Source of the DNA: Chryseobacterium daeguense DSM 19388
GTDB lineage: Bacteria; Bacteroidota; Bacteroidia; Flavobacteriales; Weeksellaceae
Reading direction: 5' to 3'
NCBI RefSeq assembly: GCF_000430825.1
Contig: NZ_AUMT01000011.1
Span: forward strand, 62,001-126,000
DNA length: 64,000 bases
Shown here: positions 7,210 through 16,730 of the stretch, in pieces
Layout: the number at the start of each line of letters is the position of its first letter
Position numbering within the stretch: position 1 is the stretch's first letter
Notes under the pieces: model-generated
What the model was told of the DNA's origin: nothing
The model's input: only the letters and a program-made list of their open reading frames with translations
The model's database searches: none
Position numbers and translations under genes: made by a program

Positions 7210-9375
7210 TTAAAATTTAAAATACAGTCCAAGCTTTACACCCAAAGGATTCCCTGGTGTGTAAGCAATATCCGTCACAGATTCAGCCTCTCCCATCAAC
7301 TGAGTTTCCGTAGCAAATTGAGCTTCATTCCATTTTACATTAAAAACATTATTAACCTGAATACTGGCTCCCCATTTTTTACGGTTATAGGAAAGCATAA
7401 GATCATTTACAAAATAGGCTTTTGTTCTTAAGCTGTTGTCTTCTGCTGCAGGTCTGGCTCCCAGATAACGGTACTGTAAACCAAGCGAAAAACCATGAAG
7501 AAAATCCCAGTTTACAGACCCGGTGCTTGTTACTACCGGCGCGAGCGGAACATAATCTTCTCCTTTTTTCTCTTCGGTAAATCTTGCATGGGAATAATTA
7601 ATATCCGCATTCAGGTAAAAATTTTCCAACGGCTGAAAACGGATTCCCAGATCTGCCCCGAACCGCTGCGATTTTCCGGAAGGCTCAACTACCGCCTCAT
7701 CTCCCACATATACAAACTCCTGCTGAAGATACATATACCAAACCGTCGGGGTAATAATCAACGATTTGAAAGGATGCAGTCTCACTCCAAAATCACCTCC
7801 AGCTGAGTATGGGAGTGTGTTTTGATCCTTGTTCGGAACCACTACCCTCAGGTCATTGGAATGAAAACCCATTCCCATTTTTAAAAACCACATGATATTA
7901 TCACTTTGGGCATAGGAAAAGTTTAATTTAGGGCTGATTCTTGTCGCTTCTTTGGATTGTCCGGAAGGCAGTGTTTCAGGATCCAGCAGATTGTGCATAT
8001 TAAAAATAAAATGATCAACTCTCAGAGCTGGATTTATGGTCCATTTCCCGGTTTTCCAAATCAGTCCTGAAAATACATGAAGATTGGTTCCCGTTCCATT
8101 GGCATCCCCCAGCTTATTGATCAGCTTATCCCTGTGGTAAACGTGGTTCAGCTGTAAAGTATTAATATCATCATTCCTAAATCCGACACCGGAAATCCAG
8201 CTCATTGAACTGTTGGACATCGAAAAATTTTTCGTGTATTTTACCTCGGCTCCGTAAATATTTCTTCCGTCCGTCTGCTGAATTTCATCACCGTTTTCTT
8301 TATCATTTAAATAAAAAGTAAAATTAGAATACAGATTAAAATTGTATTTAGAATAAAATGCCATAGCATCTACCTGTTCAGAAGGTGAAATAATATGTTT
8401 AAAATTCGCCTGAATATTCGTTCTGGAAGTTTTCCCGCCTTCTGTAGGATCTATGCTTCCCCAACGGTCAATAATTCCTTTATCCACAGCGCGTTCCGGG
8501 ATTTGCCCGGATGCATTCCATGAAGAGGTAAAAGTGGAAAACTGGATATTAAAATAATCATTATCCGTAATCCACTGATTATATTTTCCAAAAATATTGA
8601 TCCGGTTAAAATTTTGTTTTATATCAAAAGGCCCGTCCGTATAATTGTATTCCGTGGCGAGATAGGCATTTTTTCTACCGCTTTCATCGTTCAGAATATT
8701 GAACATTCCCAGGATTCTTTTGGAATTGAAAGAACCGCCTTCCAGCTTTATCATACTGCTATTCAGCCTGTCGAAAGTTTTAAAATCCACATAACCGGCC
8801 GTGTTGAAATCTCCTCTGTCCATATAATAAGCCCCTTTTCCGAAATCAATATTATTTACCGTTTCCGGAATTACAAAATGAAGATCAGAATATCCCTGTC
8901 CATGTGCGTGAGAGACAATATTTACAGGCATTCCGTCCATATTTACGCTTACATCGGTACCATGATCGGCATCAAAACCCCTTAAAAACAGCTGCTCTGC
9001 CTTTCCTCCCCCCGCATGCTGAGCAATGAACAATCCGGGAACTTTCCTCAATAAATCCTGAGCAGAATTGACCGGGAATTTATTTAAATCTACCTTCGTA
9101 ATGGCTGTTAAAAACGAATGATGATTAATGGAAACCTCAGAAATCTGGAAAGGCCTGTGCTGTAAAAAAACCACTTTATTTTTATCTTCCGCATCAGAAA
9201 TAGTGAGCTTTGTATCTTCATAGCCTTTATGACTGATAACCAAGGTGTCAGGAAGTGATTTTAAAGAAAATGTGAAAAACCCATCCGTCCCGGAATGGGT
9301 ATGGCTGGTTCCCCGATTGTACGTGATAAGCGCATCGGAAACAGGAAATCTGTCATCTGCATCTTTTACCTGCAA
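7210..9375 (-). CDS. TonB-dependent outer-membrane receptor, 5'-truncated
   Basis: An intact frame of 721 codons for a TonB-dependent receptor. It has a carboxypeptidase-regulatory-like domain (about 1-65), a plug (about 85-215, rich in His: QHAGGG, DADHGTD, SHAHGQGYSDLHF) and a beta-barrel ending in the aromatic GLYFKF. The frame has no ATG at its 5' end, only a TTG at 9375, and no signal peptide; the first residues QVKDADDRFPV already belong to the mature domain. An in-frame stop lies just upstream and the adjacent sequence is the front of a urea transporter gene. The native start has evidently been lost by deletion, so the protein would not be exported and is probably non-functional. By position behind urease genes the substrate was probably a nickel complex; this is inference. 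Confidence 0.85.
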   Translation of the reverse strand: MQVKDADDRFPVSDALITYNRGTSHTHSGTDGFFTFSLKSLPDTLVISHKGYEDTKLTISDAEDKNKVVFLQHRPFQISEVSINHHSFLTAITKVDLNKFPVNSAQDLLRKVPGLFIAQHAGGGKAEQLFLRGFDADHGTDVSVNMDGMPVNIVSHAHGQGYSDLHFVIPETVNNIDFGKGAYYMDRGDFNTAGYVDFKTFDRLNSSMIKLEGGSFNSKRILGMFNILNDESGRKNAYLATEYNYTDGPFDIKQNFNRINIFGKYNQWITDNDYFNIQFSTFTSSWNASGQIPERAVDKGIIDRWGSIDPTEGGKTSRTNIQANFKHIISPSEQVDAMAFYSKYNFNLYSNFTFYLNDKENGDEIQQTDGRNIYGAEVKYTKNFSMSNSSMSWISGVGFRNDDINTLQLNHVYHRDKLINKLGDANGTGTNLHVFSGLIWKTGKWTINPALRVDHFIFNMHNLLDPETLPSGQSKEATRISPKLNFSYAQSDNIMWFLKMGMGFHSNDLRVVVPNKDQNTLPYSAGGDFGVRLHPFKSLIITPTVWYMYLQQEFVYVGDEAVVEPSGKSQRFGADLGIRFQPLENFYLNADINYSHARFTEEKKGEDYVPLAPVVTSTGSVNWDFLHGFSLGLQYRYLGARPAAEDNSLRTKAYFVNDLMLSYNRKKWGASIQVNNVFNVKWNEAQFATETQLMGEAESVTDIAYTPGNPLGVKLGLYFKF

Positions 9376-9596
9376 TATAAGCCTGCATCAATTTCAGATT
9401 TATCATAGTTCAGTTTCATTGCAGTAAAAGTTCCGACTGCAGTTGAAAGTATAACTGCCACACCGCCCTGCCAGCTTCCCATAAAAATACCAATAAGAAA
9501 TAAAACCCCTGTCCATCGGTTTTCCTGAAGCATAATCTGCCCGATTCCCTTCAGAACCTTATCGACAAAAGGGATCTTTTGAAAAAATGTATCCAT
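9366..9596 (-). pseudogene. Urea transporter (UT family), N-terminal fragment
   Basis: 76 codons starting MDTFFQKIPFVDKVLKGIGQ match the beginning of bacterial urea channels: an amphipathic lead, QIMLQENRWTGVLFLIGI as the first helix, then GGVAVILSTAVGTFTAMKL and DKSEIDAGLY. Family members are about 290-330 residues and continue GLYGFN.... Here the frame reads CR and stops at 9366, exactly where receptor sequence begins. About three quarters of the gene is missing. It lies in the urease operon orientation 133 bases after the permease gene, where a urea channel makes sense. The loss should leave urea uptake to diffusion or another gene. Confidence 0.8.
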
Positions 9597-9620
9597 AAAT
9601 AATTAGTTTAAAGTTAAAAA

Positions 9621-9693
9621 AGTGAATCGTGAATGGTTAATTCGTTTCGCTTGCGAATTTCAAGATTGTTTAACTTTTATTTAAAAATTCACT
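9621..9693. repeat. Dispersed palindromic repeat (GTGAAT type)
   Basis: Bounded by AGTGAAT (9621-9627) and ATTCACT (9687-9693). Inside is ATTCG-tttcgcttg-CGAAT. It lies between the nickel-permease-like gene and the urea transporter fragment. It shares GGTTAATTCGTTTCG-type sequence with 6087-6110 and 60808-60873. Confidence 0.6.
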
Positions 9694-9728
9694 ATTAATT
9701 GCAGAGCAAATTCAGTATTGACTCCATA

Positions 9729-10430
9729 TTACCATCCCAGAAACACCATTCCGATACCGCAGAGGGTCACTACTGCTCCACTTACCACACCCATGTACCG
9801 TTCCAGCTTTTCAGTATTAAATAATGTTGAATAACCGTAACGTCCCAAAAGCACCATCCCAAGCATTGTAAGCACGGTAGTAAGAGTAAATGAAGTCACC
9901 AGAATTAAAATTTCTGACATAGAATGTTTTACACCGGAATAAAATAAAAGCGGAATAAGCGGTTCACTTGGCCCCATCACAAAAATCATGAAAAGTACAA
10001 GTGGGGTAACCTTTATTCTTTTTTGAGGCATTACCATTTCAGAGTGATTATGCTCATAGACATACACATCATTTCCCATCACATCGAAATGCTTATGCGG
10101 CTTATTCCTGACAGCCTGCACCAATCCATAAATCAGGTAAATCCCCCCAAAAACCAACAACGCCCAACCCGAAAAATTTCCCCTTAAATCCTGAAACCAC
10201 GAAATTTTGTTCAGCTGCCATCCCAGAAAAACTCCGACAAACCCTAAAATTAACGAGCTTAACACATGGCCAAAACCGCAAACCACCGTTAAAACAGCGG
10301 TTTTCATCTCGTTCCATTTTTTTGATTTTGAAATCACAATGAACGGCAGATAATGATCCGGCCCGGAAGCCGTATGTATAAAGCTTATTGAAACGGCACT
10401 TAGTAAAAGCGCCCAGACTGTGCTATTCAT
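9729..10430 (-). CDS. Nickel/cobalt-permease-like membrane protein (UreH/RcnA-like)
   Basis: A 233-residue integral membrane protein with about six helices. Near the N-terminus helix I carries HTASGPDHYLPF, which resembles the His/Asp-His metal motif of the NiCoT/UreH/RcnA superfamily. A His-rich loop (KPHKHF...VYEHNHSE) lies mid-protein, and a second signature GPSEPLIPLLF comes after it. It overlaps the 3' end of ureD by 8 bases, so it is translated with the urease accessory genes. Nickel delivery for urease is the obvious role; direction and substrate are inferred. Automatic annotation might call it a sulfite exporter TauE/SafE or a hypothetical protein. Confidence 0.75.
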   Translation of the reverse strand: MNSTVWALLLSAVSISFIHTASGPDHYLPFIVISKSKKWNEMKTAVLTVVCGFGHVLSSLILGFVGVFLGWQLNKISWFQDLRGNFSGWALLVFGGIYLIYGLVQAVRNKPHKHFDVMGNDVYVYEHNHSEMVMPQKRIKVTPLVLFMIFVMGPSEPLIPLLFYSGVKHSMSEILILVTSFTLTTVLTMLGMVLLGRYGYSTLFNTEKLERYMGVVSGAVVTLCGIGMVFLGW

Positions 10431-11229
10431 TTTTTAATTTTTTATCTAAATCCCAAAGGATATCCTGAATCTTCAGAAAAAAGTTATACATCAATTCACC
10501 ACCGTGTCCCAACGCTCTTACCACAAAACCATTGTTTTCCATCGCAGAAACACCCACTTCCATTTCATCCTTGTCAGCTTCTGCCAGCTCAATAATAGTT
10601 TCTATCAGCTGGTCTTTATCTTCCTCATCTTTTGTGCTATAGAAAATTAAGGTTCCCTGATGCGTATATTTTTCCAGATTTCCGATGATGCTGATGGGGA
10701 TAAGATCCGGCTGTATGAGAACATTATCCTTAATAATGAGCTTATTACTATGATAAATTTCCATCAGATTCTGAAACCGTTTAAGCTTGAAAACCTCACC
10801 ATAATGTTTTCTCCCACATGTAATAATTTCGCTGATAATAATCTGACTGTTTTTTCCGATATTAATTTTAGCTGTACTTTTAAAATTTGAATTTTCGTGA
10901 GGAACCACAGGATGCGGAACATAGGCGAAAGACGTTTCATCTTCCATAGAAATATTCAGCTCCTGAACCGCTTTATCCTGCATATTGAAAAGCCTCTGAT
11001 ACGACTGCGACTGCAACTGCAGTGATGATCCTTTTTCCAGCACGATATCCAGATGATAATGATCACCGTCCAGAATTCCGGGCGAAGAGCTCATCACCAT
11101 CTGGTAGAGCTTATCATCATCCTTTCGCTGGCCCACAGAAACTACACGGAAAGGCAGTGAAACATAAAGGTCTTTTACATAAGATTTTCCGTTTTTGAAT
11201 CCTGCGATGATATTTAAATGACTATCCAT
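10423..11229 (-). CDS. ureD: Urease accessory protein UreD (UreH)
   Basis: UreD is the scaffold that binds apo-urease and, with UreF and UreG, forms the nickel-insertion complex. At 268 residues it is a normal length. Recognisable family features are the SPGILDGDHYHLDIVLEKGS segment (about 49-68), the SQSYQRLFNM strand, PHPVVPHENSNF, and ISEIITCGRKHYGEVF. The start codon abuts ureG with no gap, and the end overlaps the permease gene. Cytoplasmic. Confidence 0.95.
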   Translation of the reverse strand: MDSHLNIIAGFKNGKSYVKDLYVSLPFRVVSVGQRKDDDKLYQMVMSSSPGILDGDHYHLDIVLEKGSSLQLQSQSYQRLFNMQDKAVQELNISMEDETSFAYVPHPVVPHENSNFKSTAKINIGKNSQIIISEIITCGRKHYGEVFKLKRFQNLMEIYHSNKLIIKDNVLIQPDLIPISIIGNLEKYTHQGTLIFYSTKDEEDKDQLIETIIELAEADKDEMEVGVSAMENNGFVVRALGHGGELMYNFFLKIQDILWDLDKKLKNE

Positions 11230-11868
11230 TTATCTTACCAGTTCCGGTTCTTCAATTTCTTCAAGAAGAGCGTATTTTTTTATCCATCCTATCACTTTTT
11301 CCAAACCTTCATCAGTTTTAAGGTTGGTAAATACGAAAGGGCTTCCGTTTCTCATCCTTCTTGCATCTCTTTCCATCACCTCAAGGCTGGCTCCAACGTG
11401 TGGGGCAAGATCTATTTTATTGATAATCAATAAATCTGACCTTGTAATACCCGGCCCACCTTTTCTTGGGATTTTTTCACCCTCCGCCACGTCAATAATG
11501 AAAATAGTAACATCCGCAAGGTCCGGACTGAATGTTGCTGATAGATTATCTCCACCACTTTCAATTAAAACCAATTCAATATCCGGGAAGCGGGCAGCCA
11601 ATTCATCCACCGCTTCCAGATTCATACTTGCATCCTCACGGATCGCAGTATGAGGGCATCCTCCGGTCTCAACACCGATAATTCTTTCCTGTGGAAGAAG
11701 GCTGTTTTTAGCCATAAATTCTGCATCTTCTTTGGTATAAATATCATTGGTAATAACACCAAGATCATACGTTCCGAACATTTTTCTGCTCAATCTCTCC
11801 AATAATGCAGTTTTACCTGAACCTACAGGTCCTGCTACTCCTACTTTTATATATTTTCTGTTTTCCAT
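11230..11868 (-). CDS. ureG: Urease accessory GTPase UreG
   Basis: A SIMIBI-class GTPase that carries nickel and powers its insertion into urease. Its length is 212 residues. The P-loop GPVGSGKT is at 13-20, the nickel-binding Cys-Pro-His motif sits in [20 protein letters not shown], and [13 protein letters not shown] and [10 protein letters not shown] complete the G-domain signature. It is followed directly by ureD and preceded by ureF with a 115-base gap in which I see no gene. Confidence 0.97.
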   Translation of the reverse strand: MENRKYIKVGVAGPVGSGKTALLERLSRKMFGTYDLGVITNDIYTKEDAEFMAKNSLLPQERIIGVETGGCPHTAIREDASMNLEAVDELAARFPDIELVLIESGGDNLSATFSPDLADVTIFIIDVAEGEKIPRKGGPGITRSDLLIINKIDLAPHVGASLEVMERDARRMRNGSPFVFTNLKTDEGLEKVIGWIKKYALLEEIEEPELVR

Positions 11869-11983
11869 TTTTTTAATTGATTTTGTTTAATTGGAAAATA
11901 GGTCAATCAGCAATTTGCCGTTTGTACATATTTCCTTTAGCTTTTAAAAATTATAGGCCGTTTGCTATTCTGCGATTTTGCAT

Positions 11984-12682
11984 TTACGACATATAAAGCC
12001 TTGAATACAATCTTTCGTGCTGCATACACCTGATATCAAACGACGTGTTGCAAAGCCCGACTAAATCCCTGTCGATTTCCATTGTTTCCAAGGCGGTTTT
12101 TTCCATTACAGCATATAGCTCAAATAAAATATCCTGTCCATCCAGCTGACCAAGAGGTACAAGCTTCACTGCATTTGTAATCATCCCGGCCACTGAAGTG
12201 TAGTAAAACCCCAGCAATGCTTCGTATAAAGGAATTTTCATCAAAGCTGCATACATTCCGAAAGCAATGCAGTAATGTGAATTTGCTTCACGGTTTTGAA
12301 CTGCCTTTTCATACGCTTCCATTAGCGGGAAGCTTTCTTTTCTTTTAAAAATCTTGATCAAACGAAGGCCTAATTTCTGACTTGCCTGGCGGATTTCTTT
12401 CGGGCATTTTAAAGAATTGCATTCATTATCAAGATGCAGAAGTAATTGCAGGTTTTCATCCTTTGTAGCTTCATACGCCAGTTTTACAAAAGCGCCGTCG
12501 TTATATTTAAGGTTATATTGAAGCATATTTTCTACAAATTCCTTTGCTGAATGCCGGTCATTTACAATTCTCTGCTGGACAAATGTTTCAAGCCCGTTGG
12601 AATGCGTGTAACCGCCAATAGGAAGCGTAGGATCCGAAAGATGGAGTAACCCCGACAAAAAGTTTATATTTAAATTATTCAT
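11984..12682 (-). CDS. ureF: Urease accessory protein UreF
   Basis: An all-helical accessory protein of 232 residues that links UreD and UreG on the apo-urease. Diagnostic features are LSDPTLPIGGYTHSNGLETF near the N-terminus and a C-terminal MQHERLYSRLYMS tail, which in other UreF proteins is used to contact partners. Its start overlaps the end of ureE by 8 bases, suggesting coupled translation. Confidence 0.95.
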   Translation of the reverse strand: MNNLNINFLSGLLHLSDPTLPIGGYTHSNGLETFVQQRIVNDRHSAKEFVENMLQYNLKYNDGAFVKLAYEATKDENLQLLLHLDNECNSLKCPKEIRQASQKLGLRLIKIFKRKESFPLMEAYEKAVQNREANSHYCIAFGMYAALMKIPLYEALLGFYYTSVAGMITNAVKLVPLGQLDGQDILFELYAVMEKTALETMEIDRDLVGLCNTSFDIRCMQHERLYSRLYMS

Positions 12683-13187
12683 CTTTTGGAGCTGCCATTT
12701 TTAAAATTTTAGTAAAAATAGAGGAACCCAAGCTGCCGTGCCCGTGCGGTTCTACGTTTGATTTCAAAAGATTCAGCAGCTTTACGGATTGTTTTTCCGG
12801 TTTAAAGCCACTTGCTTCCAGCCATCTGTACATAGGCATTTCGAAAGGCAGCAACACTTTATCTTCCTGGATAAAAAGTGGAATATGCTTGTTCCCGATC
12901 TCATAGCAGACCGTCCCCATTTCCAGCATGGAAACCGGAGTCATTACAATTGCTTCGGTTTCTAGGATATTGACTACGACTACCTTTTCTTCATTTTCAT
13001 AAAGAATGTCCCCTTCGCGCAGACGCTGCCCTTCCCTGAGGAATTTTATCGCAACCTCCATCCCTAGTCTTGTTTTTTTCCTCTGAATCCTTTTTGTGGT
13101 TTCGAACCATTCAAGATCAAGATAGTCAATGAGCTTATCGGTTGAGACGAGGTCTTTTATATTGCCTTTTGTTTCGTTGATGATCAT
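12675..13187 (-). CDS. ureE: Urease nickel metallochaperone UreE
   Basis: UreE is the nickel-binding dimer that hands metal to UreG. Length is 170 residues. The N-terminal peptide-binding domain includes ERTKRIQRKKTRLGM-like residues (TKRIQRKKTRLGMEVAI), and the C-terminal metal-binding domain has EPHGHGSLGSSIF. The central HGHG supplies the conserved interfacial His. It lacks the long poly-His tail seen in Klebsiella UreE. A 144-base gap separates it from ureC; I see no gene there. Confidence 0.93.
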   Translation of the reverse strand: MIINETKGNIKDLVSTDKLIDYLDLEWFETTKRIQRKKTRLGMEVAIKFLREGQRLREGDILYENEEKVVVVNILETEAIVMTPVSMLEMGTVCYEIGNKHIPLFIQEDKVLLPFEMPMYRWLEASGFKPEKQSVKLLNLLKSNVEPHGHGSLGSSIFTKILKMAAPKDE

Positions 13188-13331
13188 TTTAGAATAAAAA
13201 TTTGATTTAATTAAACCTTATCCTTGCGTTTAATTGATCGCAAAGTGAGACAAGATTTCTTGATATTATTATTAAGCTAAACAAAGCCGTTCACTTAATT
13301 TGAAATGCAAAACTCCAAAACGCATAACGGT

Positions 13332-15053
13332 TTAAAATAAATAATACAATTGGGTTAAAGGAAGCTTTTCAGCAGGTTCGCAAGTGACATATTCCCCGTC
13401 TACCGTTACTTTATAATTTTCAGGATTTACTTCAATTAAAGGAGTTTTGTCATTGTGGATAAGATCTTTTTTGGAAATATTACGGCAGTTTTTTACCGGA
13501 AGAATCATTTTTTCCAGCTTATATTCTGCGATTGTTCCGTTATCAATAGAAATTTGAGAAACGAAGTTGGCACAAATTCCATATTTTGCTTTTCCATGCG
13601 CACCGAACATGTTTCTGTAAATGACAGGCTGCGGCGTAGGAATTGAAGCATTCGGGTCACCCATTTTTGCAGCAATTACGAAGCCTCCTTTTACAATCAT
13701 TTCAGGCTTTACTCCAAATAAGGCAGGTTTCCAGATCACCAAATCTGCCAGCTTTCCTTTTTCAACAGAGCCTACATATTCTGAAATACCGTGAGCAATC
13801 GCCGGATTGATAGTATATTTTGCGACATATCTTTTTGCACGGTAATTATCGTTTCCGGCTCCCTCATCTTCCTGTAAAGAACCTCTCTGATCTTTCATTT
13901 TACTGGCTGTCTGCCACGTTCTGGTAATAACTTCTCCCGGTCTTCCCATCGCCTGAGAATCTGAGCTCATGATACTGAAAACACCCATATCATGAAGAAT
14001 ATCTTCTGCTGCAATGGTTTCCGGGCGGATTCTGGAATCTGCAAAAGCCACATCTTCAGGAATATTTTTGCTTAAATGATGACAAACCATCAGCATGTCT
14101 AAATGCTCATCAATGGTATTAATGGTATAAGGACGTGTAGGGTTTGTAGAAGCGGGAAGCACATTTGGATACATAGCAGCTTTGATAATGTCCGGAGCAT
14201 GGCCTCCGCCTGCGCCTTCCGTGTGGAAAGTATGGATCACCCTTCCGTTAATGGCTCTCATTGTATCTTCAAGAAAACCTCCTTCATTCAATGTATCGGT
14301 ATGAATCGCAACCTGCACATCATATTTATCGGCAACTTTTAAAGCAGTATCAATAGTTGCCGGAGTTGCGCCCCAGTCTTCATGAATTTTTACCCCTAAA
14401 GCTCCGGCTTCCACCTGCTCTTCAATTGGCCCTTCCGCAGAACAGTTTCCTTTTCCGAAAAAACCTAAATTCATAGGATATTCTTCAGCCGCTTCCAACA
14501 TTTTCTGCATATTAAATTTACCGGGAGTTACGGTGGTTGCATTGGTTCCGTCATTTGGGCCTGTTCCGCCTCCAATCATCGTTGTAATTCCGCTGTACAA
14601 AGACGTTTCTATTTGCTGGGGACAGATGTAGTGGATGTGAGTGTCAATTCCGCCTGCTGTTACAATATATCCTTTACCACCGTGTACTTCCGTGGAAGCT
14701 CCGATGATCATATTCGGTGTTACACCATCCATTGTATCGGGATTTCCGGCTTTTCCGATGCCTATAATTTTACCATCTTTAATACCGATATCTGCTTTTA
14801 CAATTCCCCAATGATCGATAATCACAGCACCTGTAATACAAAGATCAAGCACACCTTCATCCCTTCTAGCAGTTACGTTCTGTCCCATTCCGTCACGCAC
14901 GGTTTTTCCACCCCCGAAAACAGCTTCGTCACCATAATGGGTAAAATCTTTTTCAATTTCTATAATGATTTCGGTGTCTCCCAGCCTTATTTTATCTCCT
15001 GCTGTAGGTCCTAATATATTGGCGTATTGCTTTCTGTCTACGTTTAAGCTCAT
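13332..15053 (-). CDS. ureC: Urease subunit alpha (UreC), catalytic
   Basis: The nickel hydrolase that converts urea to ammonia and carbamate. At 573 residues it is full length. All active-site residues can be read, each offset by +5 from the Klebsiella numbering: His139 and His141 (DTHIHY), the carbamylated Lys222 (GVKIHED), His251 (HTDT), His277 (HTEG), the flap pair Cys324-His325 (VCHH) and Asp365 (SSDSQ). It should therefore be active if supplied with nickel. It starts 2 bases after the ureB stop. Cytoplasmic. Confidence 0.98.
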   Translation of the reverse strand: MSLNVDRKQYANILGPTAGDKIRLGDTEIIIEIEKDFTHYGDEAVFGGGKTVRDGMGQNVTARRDEGVLDLCITGAVIIDHWGIVKADIGIKDGKIIGIGKAGNPDTMDGVTPNMIIGASTEVHGGKGYIVTAGGIDTHIHYICPQQIETSLYSGITTMIGGGTGPNDGTNATTVTPGKFNMQKMLEAAEEYPMNLGFFGKGNCSAEGPIEEQVEAGALGVKIHEDWGATPATIDTALKVADKYDVQVAIHTDTLNEGGFLEDTMRAINGRVIHTFHTEGAGGGHAPDIIKAAMYPNVLPASTNPTRPYTINTIDEHLDMLMVCHHLSKNIPEDVAFADSRIRPETIAAEDILHDMGVFSIMSSDSQAMGRPGEVITRTWQTASKMKDQRGSLQEDEGAGNDNYRAKRYVAKYTINPAIAHGISEYVGSVEKGKLADLVIWKPALFGVKPEMIVKGGFVIAAKMGDPNASIPTPQPVIYRNMFGAHGKAKYGICANFVSQISIDNGTIAEYKLEKMILPVKNCRNISKKDLIHNDKTPLIEVNPENYKVTVDGEYVTCEPAEKLPLTQLYYLF

Positions 15054-15055
15054 AA

Positions 15056-15520
15056 TTACTGATTTTTAAAATTTAAATTTTCCGCTTTTGCAAGACTGAC
15101 TTTTTTCTGCTCTTCAGAATTTACGGAAGCATCAACAAGATTATTGAATCCTCTTGCTATTTTGCTGCCTCCTATTTCTACCAGTTCTACTTCCTTTTCT
15201 TCTCCCGGTTCGAAACGGATCGCGGTGCTTGCAACAATATTCAGTCTTTTGCCGAATGCTGCTTCCCGGTTGAAGCTCATTGCTTTATTTACTTCAAAAA
15301 AATGAAAATGAGAACCCACCTGTATCGGTCTGTCTCCTGTATTTGTTACTTTTATTTTTACAGTTTGTCTGCCTTCATTGCAGACAATTGTTCCTTCTTT
15401 TACGAAGATTTCGCCTGGAATTACAGTGGTAACAGATGTGTCAACTACTTTTACCTGCAGCTGGTCATTATTTGTACCTGTGGCAGCATTTTGTTCTTTT
15501 GAAATTTCTTCTGGTTTCAT
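15056..15520 (-). CDS. ureB: Urease subunit beta (UreB)
   Basis: A 154-residue structural subunit. The core (about 30-140) contains [20 protein letters not shown], the typical [18 protein letters not shown] and the [13 protein letters not shown] motif, then [11 protein letters not shown]. It has an N-terminal extension of about 25 residues ([17 protein letters not shown]) and a C-terminal tail compared with the usual roughly 105-residue subunit. The gene is separate from ureA, 12 bases downstream of it. Confidence 0.95.
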   Translation of the reverse strand: MKPEEISKEQNAATGTNNDQLQVKVVDTSVTTVIPGEIFVKEGTIVCNEGRQTVKIKVTNTGDRPIQVGSHFHFFEVNKAMSFNREAAFGKRLNIVASTAIRFEPGEEKEVELVEIGGSKIARGFNNLVDASVNSEEQKKVSLAKAENLNFKNQ

Positions 15521-15532
15521 AACAATTAAGGT

Positions 15533-15835
15533 TTAGCGAATTGGGTTGTGTACAGTTACAAGTTTGGTTCCGTCCGGAAAAGTGGCTTCTATCTGAACAT
15601 CGTGAATCATCTCTGCCACTCCGGGCATGACGTCCTCTTTTGTCAAAAGATTAGCACCTTCCTGCATTAGTGTGGCTACTTTTTTCCCATCCCGTGCTCC
15701 TTCCAGCAAGAAATGGCTGATAAGAGCTATAGATTCCGGATAATTGAGTTTCAGGCCTCTGGCTTTTCTTTTCAGCGCCAGTTCACCTGCCATAAAAAGC
15801 ATAAGCTTTTCTGTTTCCCTTGGTGTTAAATGCAT
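15533..15835 (-). CDS. ureA: Urease subunit gamma (UreA)
   Basis: The 100-residue small subunit and first structural gene of the operon. It begins [20 protein letters not shown] and includes [11 protein letters not shown] and the [20 protein letters not shown] stretch, all standard for UreA. Upstream is a 150-base gap to the small secreted protein gene on the same strand, which could hold the operon promoter or simply be a spacer. Confidence 0.97.
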   Translation of the reverse strand: MHLTPRETEKLMLFMAGELALKRKARGLKLNYPESIALISHFLLEGARDGKKVATLMQEGANLLTKEDVMPGVAEMIHDVQIEATFPDGTKLVTVHNPIR

Positions 15836-15985
15836 ATTGTTTTAATTATAAATTGAACATGAGATATCTTGTCTGCTTTATGAAAAAGCAAATTCAAGTT
15901 TCATTTTAAATCGAAATAATAATAAAGGAGATCATAGATTTGTTCAGGAAAAGAGCAAATCGAAAATCAGAATTGTAAATAAGGA

Positions 15986-16342
15986 TTAGCAGCCTGCAAT
16001 CTGCAGAGAATGATACAAAATGTACCGTGGAGCTGAAATAAAAACGAGGTTCTGTACGGAAGCTGTCGGCATACTGAAACCAGATTCTGCAAAGAAAAAA
16101 TCCAGCCATTGCTGTTCTAAAACAGAATAGTCAAATTTTATCTTTTCAAGATCATTGCAATCCTGGACATCCTGCAGATCTGAAACAGCAAACACTTCAG
16201 GACTGTGGTGGGATTTCTGCTGAAAACCGTTTTCTGAAGAAGTGTTCTGGTATGAATTAATTTTAGCCTCATGTGCAAATAAACCCGCACATAAAGTCAG
16301 TAAAATTAACGCAAAAGAAAACGAAAAAAATTTCTTTTTCAT
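15986..16342 (-). CDS. Small secreted protein of unknown function upstream of ureA
   Basis: 118 residues with a clear Sec signal peptide (MKKKFFSFSFALILLTLCAGLFA, cleavage about residue 23). The mature part starts HEAKINSYQN, has a short HH-containing segment (QKSHHSPEVF), a Cys at DCNDL, and a C-terminal segment with SAPRYILYHSLQIAGC ending in Cys. I recognise no domain. It is in the urease operon orientation 150 bases ahead of ureA. A periplasmic metal-related role is possible, but only from position. Confidence 0.65.
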   Translation of the reverse strand: MKKKFFSFSFALILLTLCAGLFAHEAKINSYQNTSSENGFQQKSHHSPEVFAVSDLQDVQDCNDLEKIKFDYSVLEQQWLDFFFAESGFSMPTASVQNLVFISAPRYILYHSLQIAGC

Positions 16343-16730
16343 ACCATCATTGTATAGTGTAAATTTATAACATTGTAAAGATTCCGGCTATCAAAAAGGT
16401 AATTAAAAATGTTCAAAATCGAAACAAAAACAGTTTTTATTTTATTTATAACGTTTATAATTATCTCATTATTAAATTAATATAATTTTAATTAATAATT
16501 GTAATTAATCAACCAATATCATTTTTAACATTTCAAATTGTGATTTATTTTAATTTGATTGCTCAAATATTAGAATAATTTTCAAATTAAAACATTCTTA
16601 TTTTAATTGTAAGGAAGATCTTCTTCATAGGAAAAGATAATGTTTGATATAAATGGTGTGTATTTTTTCTTTGCTTTAATTATTGTAAATTTGTGTACCA
16701 ATATTTTGAATTAAAACAATACAACATAAT
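16343..16730. other. AT-rich divergent intergenic region
   Basis: 388 bases of very AT-rich sequence between the small secreted protein gene and pruA. A -7 element for pruA is visible at 16686-16693. I see no gene or RNA otherwise. Confidence 0.5.
16686..16693 (+). promoter_or_regulatory. -7 element of the pruA promoter
   Basis: TAAATTTG matches the Bacteroidota consensus TAnnTTTG, 37 bases before the pruA ATG. No well-spaced TTG -33 box is seen. Confidence 0.5.
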
